Positions 49,845 to 58,382 of a stretch of 64,000 bases of DNA are shown in pieces (position 1 is the first letter of the stretch; each line of letters opens with the position of its first letter). The translations under genes and the position numbers were made by a program. The DNA is from Novosphingopyxis sp965218915. Its GTDB lineage: Bacteria; Pseudomonadota; Alphaproteobacteria; Sphingomonadales; Sphingomonadaceae. The notes beneath the pieces are model-generated. The model had not been told where the DNA came from, made no database searches, and saw nothing but the letters and a program-made list of their open reading frames with translations. Where the stretch lies: contig NZ_OZ244708.1 of NCBI RefSeq assembly GCF_965218915.1, forward strand, positions 1,736,001-1,800,000, given 5' to 3'.

Positions 49845-50851
49845 TCCGCCGCCTCCACCGCCCTGCACGCGCGCATCGGCTCCTGCGCCACCATCGGCCT
49901 CAGCCCGAGCCGCTGCAGCATCGCCGCGTCGGCATCATCGCCCGCGTTCGCCGCCGTCAGCAGCTTGTCGCCGGTAAAAATCGAATTCGCGCCCGCCATG
50001 AAGCACAGCGCCTGCGTCGCCTCGCTCATGCTCTCGCGGCCCGCCGACAGCCGCACCATGCTCAGCGGCATGGTGATGCGCGCCGCCGCCACGGTGCGGA
50101 CGAACTCGATATCGTCGATCTTGGCGAGCGGCGTATCGGCCAGCATGTCGCCGAGCACGGTGCCTTTCACCGGCACCAGCGCGTTGACCGGCACGCTTTC
50201 CGGGTGGCGTTCCAGCGTCGCCAGCGCGTGGATGAAGCCGACGCGGTGCGCGCGGGTTTCGCCCATACCGACGATGCCGCCCGAGCAGACATTGATCCCC
50301 GCGCCGCGCACATTGTCGAGCGTCTCTATGCGCTCCTCGAAGCTGCGCGTGGAGATCACCGCGTCGTAATTTTCCGGCGCGGTATCGATATTATGGTTGT
50401 AATAATCGAGCCCCGCCTCGGCGAGCATATCGGCCTGTTTCGGCGTCAGCATGCCCAGCGTCATGCAGGTTTCCAGCCCCATCGCGCGCACGCCCTGCAC
50501 GATTGCGACGATCGCAGGCATGTCGCGGTCCTTGGGATTGCGCCAGGCCGCGCCCATGCAGAAGCGCTGCGAGCCGTTATCCTTGGCCTGCGCGGCCGAT
50601 TGCAGCACGGCGCGCACGTCCATTAGCTTGGTTGCCTTCACGCCGCTGTCGGCATGGACCGACTGGCTGCAATAGCCGCAATCCTCCGGGCAACCGCCGG
50701 TCTTGATGCTGAGCAAGGTGCACAGCTGTACTTCGCCCGGCGCGTGATGTTTGCGATGGACCGTGGCGGCCTGATACAGCAGTTCGGTGAAGGGAAGCTC
50801 AAAGATCGCCGCGATCTCTTCGCGGGTCCAGTCGGTTCGAATCTCGGTCAT
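49841..50851 (-). CDS. bioB: biotin synthase
   Basis: A 336-residue radical SAM enzyme. The [4Fe-4S] cysteines are in SIKTGGCPEDCGYCSQSVHA, and the further conserved segments are FCMGAAWRNPKDRDMPA, YYNHNIDTAPENYD and GGIVGMGETRAHRVGF. It inserts sulfur into dethiobiotin. No other bio genes are near. Location in the same operon as pccA suggests coordinated supply of biotin to the carboxylase. It overlaps the N-demethylase-like gene by four bases. Confidence 0.95.
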   Translation of the reverse strand: MTEIRTDWTREEIAAIFELPFTELLYQAATVHRKHHAPGEVQLCTLLSIKTGGCPEDCGYCSQSVHADSGVKATKLMDVRAVLQSAAQAKDNGSQRFCMGAAWRNPKDRDMPAIVAIVQGVRAMGLETCMTLGMLTPKQADMLAEAGLDYYNHNIDTAPENYDAVISTRSFEERIETLDNVRGAGINVCSGGIVGMGETRAHRVGFIHALATLERHPESVPVNALVPVKGTVLGDMLADTPLAKIDDIEFVRTVAAARITMPLSMVRLSAGRESMSEATQALCFMAGANSIFTGDKLLTAANAGDDADAAMLQRLGLRPMVAQEPMRACRAVEAAE

Positions 50852-51651
50852 GCCCCTGCGATAGCGATGCCGCGCGCCCTAGCAAACCCCTGTAGCGCGG
50901 CGGCATAATGGGGAGCGCCGCGCCGATCGCCCTCACCCATTATCAACGTGCCGACCGATCCCGCGAGCCGCGAGATATTGGCATCCGAGAGCGTGCCGAG
51001 CGGCGCGACATAGACGCCGATGGTGAACAGGATCGCGCCCGTCTCCGGCAGGCGGCGCAGCGTCTGGCGCTCGGAACGCACGAACAGGGCCTCGCCCGCA
51101 TTGGCGGCGGTAACATCGGCGAAGGCCTGCTCGGGCGCAGCGGCGATCCAGCGCATCGCGGGGGTCGGCGTGATGAACCAGTTGCAGCGGCCGAACAGCC
51201 GCCCCGGGCGCAGCTTGGCCATGAAATGATCCACGCCGCTGGCGAGTTGCTCGGCAAAGCCCTGGATCGGCGCATGCATCGCGGCCAGCGGAAGGCCCAT
51301 TTTGTCGGCGGGTCGCCAGTCTGACGGAAAGGCCACCGCCGCTCCGACAAGGCGGTAGAAATTTTCGTCGTTGCGGCGCGTGAGCAGGCACATGTCCTCC
51401 CAATGCGCTTTCGCGGCTTGCGGGAGGCCACCGTCGACGCCGAGCATGGCGGCCAGCTCGCGGCCCGCCGCTTCGCCCTCGGGAGAAAGCTGCACGGCCT
51501 CGGGAAAATCCGCGAACCCTTGCGCGCGCGCATTGACGTGCGGCGCTGGCTGGAGCCAATCTTCCTCGGACAGCGCGAGCAGCCCCATTTTGAGCTGCCC
51601 CCCGCCCCGCGCCTTGGGCAGCAACTCGTCGACGGAAAAGCCCAGGGTCAT
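50848..51651 (-). CDS. heme-dependent oxidative N-demethylase-like protein (DUF3445)
   Basis: A 267-residue protein of the DUF3445 family, members of which form the heme-binding subunit of an oxidative N-demethylase. Recognisable parts are AAVAFPSDWRPADKMGLPLA (typical FPSxW segment), AMHAPIQGFAEQL, GRCNWFITPTP and RSERQTLRRLPETGAILFTI. No electron-transfer subunit is adjacent. Its role within a propionate/biotin operon is unexplained. It overlaps bioB by four bases (ATGA). Confidence 0.8.
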   Translation of the reverse strand: MTLGFSVDELLPKARGGGQLKMGLLALSEEDWLQPAPHVNARAQGFADFPEAVQLSPEGEAAGRELAAMLGVDGGLPQAAKAHWEDMCLLTRRNDENFYRLVGAAVAFPSDWRPADKMGLPLAAMHAPIQGFAEQLASGVDHFMAKLRPGRLFGRCNWFITPTPAMRWIAAAPEQAFADVTAANAGEALFVRSERQTLRRLPETGAILFTIGVYVAPLGTLSDANISRLAGSVGTLIMGEGDRRGAPHYAAALQGFARARGIAIAGA

Positions 51652-51670
51652 TTATTGTCGGACATATTCT

Positions 51671-51740
51671 TGTGCTCCTGCGAAGGCAGGAGCCCATCAC
51701 CAAACCTCACCTGCTGGGCTCCGGCCTTCGCCGGAGCACA
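51671..51740. repeat. palindromic element between mutase and demethylase-like genes
   Basis: TGTGCTCCTGCGAAGGCAGG at one end and GGCCTTCGCCGGAGCACA at the other form inverted ends around AGCCCATCACC...CTGCTGGGCT. Arms are about 25 bases and each arm also folds on itself. A different family from those at 493 and 47489. Confidence 0.85.
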
Positions 51741-51760
51741 AACAGCTTTGCGCCGCAAAC

Positions 51761-53896
51761 TCACTCCGCCGCTTCCTCCAGCGGAGGCAGATTATGCCCT
51801 AGCAGCTGCAGCACCTCGCCCGCAGCCTCAACCAGATTGGTGCCCGGACCGAAGATCGCCTGCACCCCTGCTTCGCGCAGAAAATCATAATCCTTGGGCG
51901 GAATGACGCCGCCGGCAATGACCTTGATGTCCGCGCGGCCCGCCTCGGCCAGCTTGCCGATCAGCTCCGGGATCAGCGTCATGTGACCGGCGGCGAGCGA
52001 GCTTGCCCCGACCACGTCGACATCCTTGTCCACCGCCCAATCCGCCGCTTCGCCCGGTGTCTGGAACAGCGGGCCGCTGATGATCTCGAACCCGAGATCG
52101 GCGAAGGCGGACGCGACCAGATTGGCCCCGCGGTCATGCCCGTCCTGCCCCATCTTCGCGACCATCATGCGCGGCTTGCGGCCCAGCCGGCGCTCCACTG
52201 CATCGACGCCATCCCCCGCGCGCAGCCAGCGCGGGTCGTTCTCGTACGCCCCGCCATAGACGCCGCTGACCGGCTGCGGTACGGTATCGAACCGCCCGAA
52301 CACATCCTCCATCGCCGCCGATATCTCGCCCAGCGTACAGCGCGCTCGAGCCGCTTCGACGCATAGCGCGAGGAGGTTGGCATCGCCCTTCGCGCCAGTC
52401 CGGAGAGTATCCAGAGCCTGCTTCGCCGCCGCCTCGTCGCGCTCGCTCCGGGTCTGCTCGATCCGCTTGATCTGGTCACGCCGGACACGCGCATTGTCGA
52501 TGTCGAGCGTTTCCATATCGTCTTCTTCGGGAAGCCGATATTTGTTCACGCCGACGATGACCTGCTCGCCGCGGTCGATGGCGGCGGCCTTGCCCGCGGC
52601 GGCTTCCTCGATATGCCGTTTCGGCAAGCCCTCGGCGACCGCCCTGGTCATGCCGCCGGCCGCCTCGACCTCGTCGATCAGTCCCTTGGCCTTGTCTACC
52701 AGCGCCTGCGTCAGGCTCTCGACATAATAGCTCCCGCCCAGCGGATCGGCGACATCGGTGATGCCCGCCTCCTCCTGCAGGATCAGCTGTGTGTTGCGCG
52801 CGATCCGCGCCGAACGGTCGGTCGGCAGCGCCACGGCTTCATCGAAACTGTTGGTGTGGAGGCTCTGGGTGCCGCCCAGCGTGGCGGCCATCGCCTCGAT
52901 CGTGGTGCGCACGACGTTGTTATAGGGGTCCTGCTCGGTCAGCGAGACGCCGCTGGTCTGGCAGTGCGTGCGCAGCATCTTGGACTTGGGGTCCTGCGCG
53001 CCGAAATCATGCATGATGTCGTGCCACAGCTTGCGCGCGGCGCGCAGCTTGGCGACTTCCATGAAGAAGTTCATGCCGATGCCCCAGAAGAAGCTCAGCC
53101 GCGGCGCGAAGCTGTCCACCGGCAGCCCTTTCGCCATCGCGGCGCGGACATATTCCATGCCGTCGGCCAGCGTATAGGCCAGCTCCTGCACCGCCGTCGC
53201 CCCGGCCTCGTGCATATGATAGCCGCTGATCGAGATGCTGTTGAAGCGCGGCATATGCTCGGCGGTGTAACCGATGATATCCGCCACGATCCGCATGCTC
53301 GGTTCGGGCGGATAGATATAGGTGTTGCGGACCATGAACTCCTTCAGGATGTCGTTCTGGATGGTCCCCGAAAGCTGTTTCTGGTCGACGCCCTGCTCCT
53401 CGGCCGCGACGATGTAGAACGCCAGCACCGGCAGCACCGCGCCGTTCATGGTCATCGAAACCGACATCTGATCGAGCGGGATCTGATCGAACAGGATCTT
53501 CATGTCGGCCAGCGTGTCGATCGCTACACCCGCCTTGCCGACATCGCCGGTGACGCGCGAATGATCGCTGTCATAGCCGCGATGGGTGGCCAGATCGAAC
53601 GCGACGGAGAGGCCCTTCTGCCCCGCGGCGAGATTGCGGCGATAGAAGGCGTTCGATTCCTCGGCGGTCGAGAAACCCGCATATTGGCGGATCGTCCAGG
53701 GTCGGCCGGTGTACATCGAGGCATAGGGCCCGCGCGTATAGGGTTCGAAGCCGGGTAGGCCCGGGTCGATCGCGTCCGCGCTGGTGTAGAGCGGCTTGAC
53801 GGTGATCCCCTCGGGCGTCTCGCGCGTCAAATCGCGGCCCTTGGTTTCCTTGGCGGCGCGGTCCTGCCAGTCGGCATAGGTCGGTTTGTCGGTCAT
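51761..53896 (-). CDS. scpA: methylmalonyl-CoA mutase
   Basis: A 711-residue adenosylcobalamin-dependent mutase of the fused single-chain type. The substrate-binding barrel shows TRGPYASMYTGRPWTIRQYA and FDLATHRGYDSDHSRVTGDV. The C-terminal B12-binding domain has the axial ligand motif DGHDRGANLVASAFADLGFE, with GASSLAAGHMTLIPEL and FGPGTNL. It converts (R)-methylmalonyl-CoA to succinyl-CoA, the last step after PccAB and the epimerase in this window. No MeaB chaperone gene is seen nearby. Confidence 0.96.
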   Translation of the reverse strand: MTDKPTYADWQDRAAKETKGRDLTRETPEGITVKPLYTSADAIDPGLPGFEPYTRGPYASMYTGRPWTIRQYAGFSTAEESNAFYRRNLAAGQKGLSVAFDLATHRGYDSDHSRVTGDVGKAGVAIDTLADMKILFDQIPLDQMSVSMTMNGAVLPVLAFYIVAAEEQGVDQKQLSGTIQNDILKEFMVRNTYIYPPEPSMRIVADIIGYTAEHMPRFNSISISGYHMHEAGATAVQELAYTLADGMEYVRAAMAKGLPVDSFAPRLSFFWGIGMNFFMEVAKLRAARKLWHDIMHDFGAQDPKSKMLRTHCQTSGVSLTEQDPYNNVVRTTIEAMAATLGGTQSLHTNSFDEAVALPTDRSARIARNTQLILQEEAGITDVADPLGGSYYVESLTQALVDKAKGLIDEVEAAGGMTRAVAEGLPKRHIEEAAAGKAAAIDRGEQVIVGVNKYRLPEEDDMETLDIDNARVRRDQIKRIEQTRSERDEAAAKQALDTLRTGAKGDANLLALCVEAARARCTLGEISAAMEDVFGRFDTVPQPVSGVYGGAYENDPRWLRAGDGVDAVERRLGRKPRMMVAKMGQDGHDRGANLVASAFADLGFEIISGPLFQTPGEAADWAVDKDVDVVGASSLAAGHMTLIPELIGKLAEAGRADIKVIAGGVIPPKDYDFLREAGVQAIFGPGTNLVEAAGEVLQLLGHNLPPLEEAAE

Positions 53897-53915
53897 GGCC
53901 CCTTGTAACCATAAG

Positions 53916-53936
53916 CCCCGAGCCTGTCGAAGGGCG
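53916..53936. repeat. half copy of the GAGCTTGTCGAAGGG element
   Basis: CCCCGAGCCTGTCGAAGGGC lies just upstream of the mutase start. It matches one arm of the family at 47489-47579 and the insert in rnr. Confidence 0.7.
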
Positions 53937-53967
53937 TTTACGCCCGGGAAGCGTCCTATTGCTTGTT

Positions 53968-54043
53968 CGTCACCCCAGCGAAAGCTGGGGTCTCAGGCCG
54001 GATTGCAAAAACGCTGGAGATGCCAGCTTTCGCTGGCATGACG
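53968..54043. repeat. palindromic element upstream of the mutase gene
   Basis: CGTCACCCCAGCGAAAGCTG at the left and CCAGCTTTCGCTGGCATGAC at the right form the ends, each arm with its own small hairpin (CCAGCGAAAGCTGG, GCCAGCTTTCGCTGGC). It lies in the 244-bp gap between the mutase and enoyl-CoA hydratase genes. The rest of that gap has no recognisable gene. Confidence 0.85.
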
Positions 54044-54140
54044 GACAGAGGGGGCAGACGCCGTCGTGAACCTTTGCCTAACTGGGTTTGCTAAAAAGCC
54101 AATCGCCTTCAACAGGTTCGGGATTGAGAAAATTATCGGA

Positions 54141-54941
54141 TTATTCTCCGGTGAAATCCGCCGTTTGCTTCTTCAGAAACGCCGCCGCGCCGATCCGCGC
54201 GTCGGCGCTGTTGCCGGCATCGCGCTGGGCATCGGCCTCGGCCGCGAGCGCACCGGCGAAATCACGATCGAGATTTTCCGCCGCGCAGCGCCGCATCAGG
54301 CCGAGCGCCCTGGTCGGCCCCTTGGCGAGCCGCTGCGCCAGCGCGGTCGCTTCGGTCGGCAGCGAGGCGTCGTCGACGACGCTGTAGATCATACCCCAGT
54401 CGAGCGCCTTCACCGCATCGATCTTCTCGCCCAGCATCATCATCTCGAACGCGCGCGCCTTGCCGATCAGGCGCGGCAGCGTCCAACTCGCGCCGCCATC
54501 GGGCACCAGCCCGATATTGACGAACGCCTGCAGGAAATAGGCCGATCGGCCCGCGATCACGAAATCGCCCGCCAGTGCGATCGAGCAGCCGATCCCCGCA
54601 GCCGGACCGTTGACCGCGGTGATCAGCGGCACCGGAAGCGCGGCCAGTTTCCGCATCATCGGGTTGTAATGACCGGTGAGCGAAGCTTGCGCCGCGTCGC
54701 CGCCGAACCCTTCGTTGCGATCGCGCCCGCCCGCCAGGTCCGCGCCCGAACAGAACGCCCTGCCCTCGCCGGTGATCAGCACCGCGCGCATCTTGTGCGT
54801 GAGTGCGCTGTCCAGCGCCTGCACGATCTCGTCCGCCATCCGCGGCGGCGCGGCATTCAGCCGTTCGGGCCGGTCCAGCGTGATCGCGGCGACATGCGCG
54901 TCCTCGTCGAGCGCGAGGCGGATCGTTTGGCAGGTCGACAT
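54141..54941 (-). CDS. enoyl-CoA hydratase/isomerase family protein
   Basis: A 266-residue crotonase-fold protein. Oxyanion-hole motifs are GRAFCSGADLAGG and NGPAAGIGCSIALAGDFVIA; the catalytic glutamate position is VNIGLVPDGGASWTLPRLIG, where one of the usual two acids is replaced by Asp. That pattern fits PaaG/PaaB-like isomerases more than classical hydratases. It may act in degradation of fatty or aromatic acids yielding propionyl-CoA. Stands in the same orientation between the epimerase cluster and the mutase. Confidence 0.87.
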   Translation of the reverse strand: MSTCQTIRLALDEDAHVAAITLDRPERLNAAPPRMADEIVQALDSALTHKMRAVLITGEGRAFCSGADLAGGRDRNEGFGGDAAQASLTGHYNPMMRKLAALPVPLITAVNGPAAGIGCSIALAGDFVIAGRSAYFLQAFVNIGLVPDGGASWTLPRLIGKARAFEMMMLGEKIDAVKALDWGMIYSVVDDASLPTEATALAQRLAKGPTRALGLMRRCAAENLDRDFAGALAAEADAQRDAGNSADARIGAAAFLKKQTADFTGE

Positions 54942-54958
54942 CGGTCGGTTCCTCGTAC

Positions 54959-55040
54959 GTCATCCCGGGCTTGACCCGGGATCCAGGGCGGGATGGCATT
55001 GCTGCGGCACTCTGAACCCTGATTCAAGTTCAGGGTGACG
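54959..55040. repeat. hybrid palindromic element
   Basis: The left half CGTCATCCCGGGCTTGACCC belongs to the family seen at 493-1545, but the right half CTGAACCCTGATTCAAGTTC followed by AGGGTGACG belongs to another family. So the ends pair only through the terminal GTCA(T/C)CC bases. Confidence 0.75.
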
Positions 55041-55071
55041 ATTTTTTCGGATTTGGGCGTACCCGGCAATG

Positions 55072-55485
55072 TCAGTGCTTCGGCGTCTCCATGATCTCGG
55101 TCAGCATCCCGCCCATGTCCTTTGGGTGGACGAAGAAGATCAATGTACCATGCGCGCCGATCCGCGGCTCGCCCAGCACGCGCTTGCCCGCCGCCTCGAA
55201 TTCCGCCTTGGCAGCGTGGATATCGGGCACCTCGAAACAGACATGATGCTGCCCGCCGAGCGGATTGCTCTTCAGGAAACCTTGGATCGGGCTGTCCTCG
55301 CCGAGCGGCTCGATCAACTCGATCTGGCAATTGGGGGCATCGACGAAGCATACTTTGACGCCCTGCGCCGGCATGTCGAACGGCTCGCCGATGCGCGTGG
55401 CGCCCATGACGTCGCGCCAATGCGCGATGCTGTCGGCGATGGACGGCGTCGCGACGCCGACATGGTTGAGGGGGCCGAGTTTCAC
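55072..55485 (-). CDS. mce: methylmalonyl-CoA epimerase
   Basis: A 137-residue vicinal-oxygen-chelate protein. Metal-ligand segments are LGPLNHVGVATPSIADSI at the N-terminus, GQHHVCFEVPDIHAAKAEF and the C-terminal GTLIFFVHPKDMGGMLTEIM. It epimerises (S)- to (R)-methylmalonyl-CoA, linking PccAB to the mutase. The start is GTG 55485, overlapping the stop of the preceding small gene by four bases. A related, truncated start of the same gene lies at 56070-56138. Confidence 0.94.
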   Translation of the reverse strand: MKLGPLNHVGVATPSIADSIAHWRDVMGATRIGEPFDMPAQGVKVCFVDAPNCQIELIEPLGEDSPIQGFLKSNPLGGQHHVCFEVPDIHAAKAEFEAAGKRVLGEPRIGAHGTLIFFVHPKDMGGMLTEIMETPKH

Positions 55486-55691
55486 TTTCCTTCAATCCAC
55501 TTTTGTCGCGCTCCGGCGCCTTTAAGGTAGCCTTCGATGCCGGCGACACGTTCAGCCAGTTCGGCATGGCTTTTCGCAAGCGATCCAAGATCGCCCGAAA
55601 GTTCCTTCATCTCACCTTCGATCCGGTCGAAGCGCTCGTTCGCCAGCATAATCGATTTGATGGCGCCATAGGCCTTATCGAGCCCGCTCAC
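55482..55691 (-). CDS. small coiled-coil protein of unknown function
   Basis: A 69-residue protein predicted to be almost entirely helical and coiled coil: ANERFDRIEGEMKELSGDLG with heptads of Leu/Ile/Ala, then SLAKSHAELAERVAGIEGYL. No known domain or motif was recognised. It is coupled at both ends by 4-base overlaps, to the gene before it (55688-55993) and to mce. It may be the partner of the upstream ribbon-helix-helix-like protein. Confidence 0.6.
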   Translation of the reverse strand: MSGLDKAYGAIKSIMLANERFDRIEGEMKELSGDLGSLAKSHAELAERVAGIEGYLKGAGARQKWIEGK

Positions 55692-55993
55692 TTCGTCGCC
55701 TCGACACGTTCCAAAGAGTCGGCAATGGCTCTTCTCGCCCGGTCTATGCTTGCTTCCATCGAGTCGAAATTCGCGTTCCAGCGCGGAACCGCTTGCTCCA
55801 GTTCTTGCACCAACAATTCGAGCAGCTCCTCGGTCTGCGCTTGCTCATCGCAATCGTCGGAACGCTCCGCCATATAACGCGTCGTCGCCTCGCGCACGAC
55901 GCTGCCAACCGATTCCCCGCGAGCCTTCGCGAAGGCCTCAAGCGCAGCCTTTTGCTCGGCATTGGTAAGATAGGTTACGCGTTCGGACTGCAT
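55688..55993 (-). CDS. small protein with ribbon-helix-helix-like N-terminus and coiled-coil tail
   Basis: A 101-residue protein. Residues 1-42 read as a short beta strand (RVTYLTNAEQKAAL) followed by two helices (FAKARGESVGSVVREATTRY), the layout of MetJ/Arc/CopG-type DNA-binding proteins. The rest is an acidic coiled coil (EELLELLVQELEQAVPRWNA). GAAGGAG precedes ATG 55991-55993. A perfect 13-bp inverted repeat overlaps the ribosome-binding site and a candidate -10. Family assignment is by pattern only; it could also be a helical protein without DNA binding. Confidence 0.6.
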   Translation of the reverse strand: MQSERVTYLTNAEQKAALEAFAKARGESVGSVVREATTRYMAERSDDCDEQAQTEELLELLVQELEQAVPRWNANFDSMEASIDRARRAIADSLERVEATK

Positions 55994-55998
55994 GGCAT

Positions 55999-56043
55999 CG
56001 CTCCTTCACATGACCTTATAATGTGAAGGAGCGGCATCGGCAA
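55999..56043 (-). promoter_or_regulatory. promoter and palindromic operator of the small-gene cassette
   Basis: On the minus strand TTGCCG (56038-56043), a 17-base spacer and TATAAG (56015-56020) make a fair promoter. Overlapping it is a perfect 13-bp inverted repeat: ATGTGAAGGAGCG (55999-56011 read on the minus strand) pairs with CGCTCCTTCACAT (56021-56033), with a 9-base centre. The downstream arm contains the GGAG ribosome-binding site, so a bound repressor, or an RNA hairpin, would both block the first small gene. Confidence 0.55.
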
Positions 56044-56069
56044 TGGGTAAGTGCGCCTATCACGTCGAG

Positions 56070-56138
56070 TCAGGAGGCGATGCTGTCAGCGATCGACGGC
56101 GTTGCGACGCCGACATGATGGTGGGTACCGAGGTTCAT
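56070..56138 (-). pseudogene. truncated duplicate of the mce 5' end
   Basis: A 22-codon frame from ATG 56138 reads MNLGTHHHVGVATPSIADSI then AS and stops. It matches the start of mce (KLGPLNHVGVATPSIADSI), with about 52 of 63 bases identical by my count; similarity ends abruptly after codon 21. It is too short to fold as a VOC domain, so it is a remnant. Confidence 0.75.
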
Positions 56139-56353
56139 TCGATCATTCCAAAATGACGGAAAGCATTTTCAATTGGTGCGCGCTTATTGGGAGGGCACGG
56201 ATATATTCGGCTTTGTGACTGCCGATTTGGGGCTTGACGCCTTATCAAGCCGTAATCAGATTTTACATCTGCAATCCAGCAAGTTTTTGGTACGTACCCG
56301 GCTCTTGCTTTTACGTAATCTGAAGTTCTTTATAAGTTGCCATTACGGACTCT
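56139..56353. other. A+T-rich intergenic stretch
   Basis: These 215 bp are clearly less GC-rich than the chromosome around them (for example TTTTACGTAATCTGAAGTTC and CTTTATAAGTTGCC). I saw no coding frame with good context, no tRNA and no obvious hairpin. Together with the lipoprotein gene that follows it forms a low-GC island. Confidence 0.5.
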
Positions 56354-56683
56354 TTATTCTGGATCTGGATGAGGAGGGCCGCCGGTGTTCCATACAACAG
56401 TAAGGTCAGGACCAGTGACTTCTCCTATTGCAGGCCACACAAGGTATCCAACCCATGCTTGATCACCGTCGGGAGTGCGCGTACATGCGACCAAATATTC
56501 TCCCGGTGAAGTCTTGCTCGACTTCTGATAGAATTCTCCGCATCCCGTTATATTTTTTGAGGCCAAAGTTCTCATTACTTCACCAGTAGGTTCACTCCAA
56601 GCACCAGAATACTGCTCCTTAACCGTTGGCGTAGGCCCACATGCTACTAAGAGGGCGCTAAATGCTAACGAAATAATCCTCAC
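56354..56683 (-). CDS. predicted small lipoprotein
   Basis: A 109-residue protein from GTG 56683, with an ideal TAGGAG ribosome-binding site 7 bases upstream. The N-terminus RIISLAFSALLVAC is a lipoprotein signal, with lipidated Cys15. The mature part resembles small proteobacterial proteins of unknown function (VKEQYSGAWSEP, ACTRTPDGDQAWVGYLVWPA). Codon use and base composition are poorer in G+C than in its neighbours, suggesting recent acquisition. It begins 11 bp after the pccB stop and could be read from that transcript. Confidence 0.68.
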   Translation of the reverse strand: MRIISLAFSALLVACGPTPTVKEQYSGAWSEPTGEVMRTLASKNITGCGEFYQKSSKTSPGEYLVACTRTPDGDQAWVGYLVWPAIGEVTGPDLTVVWNTGGPPHPDPE

Positions 56684-56693
56684 ATTAAGTCTC

Positions 56694-58220
<1,527 letters not shown>

Positions 58221-58382
58221 GGGATGCCCTTGTGCGGTGAAACTAGTGCGGTGGTCATTCCAGACAGTACAGGCTTTGGCAACGGGCTAGGAGGGGCAAC
58301 GAAACGGCGAGTGGGTTTGCAAACCTTCCCTGGCCGACAACGGACGTGGTGGACGCAAGCAATCTCGTTCCCCTGCGCCCCC

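Noticed and set aside
51761..54140. B12 riboswitch upstream of methylmalonyl-CoA mutase
   Set aside because: The upstream gap consists of palindromic repeats; no B12-box-like sequence was seen.
55482..55993. Firm call as a known toxin-antitoxin family
   Set aside because: The layout fits, but no toxin motif (RelE, MazF, PIN, HEPN, Fic) is visible in either protein, so it is described neutrally.
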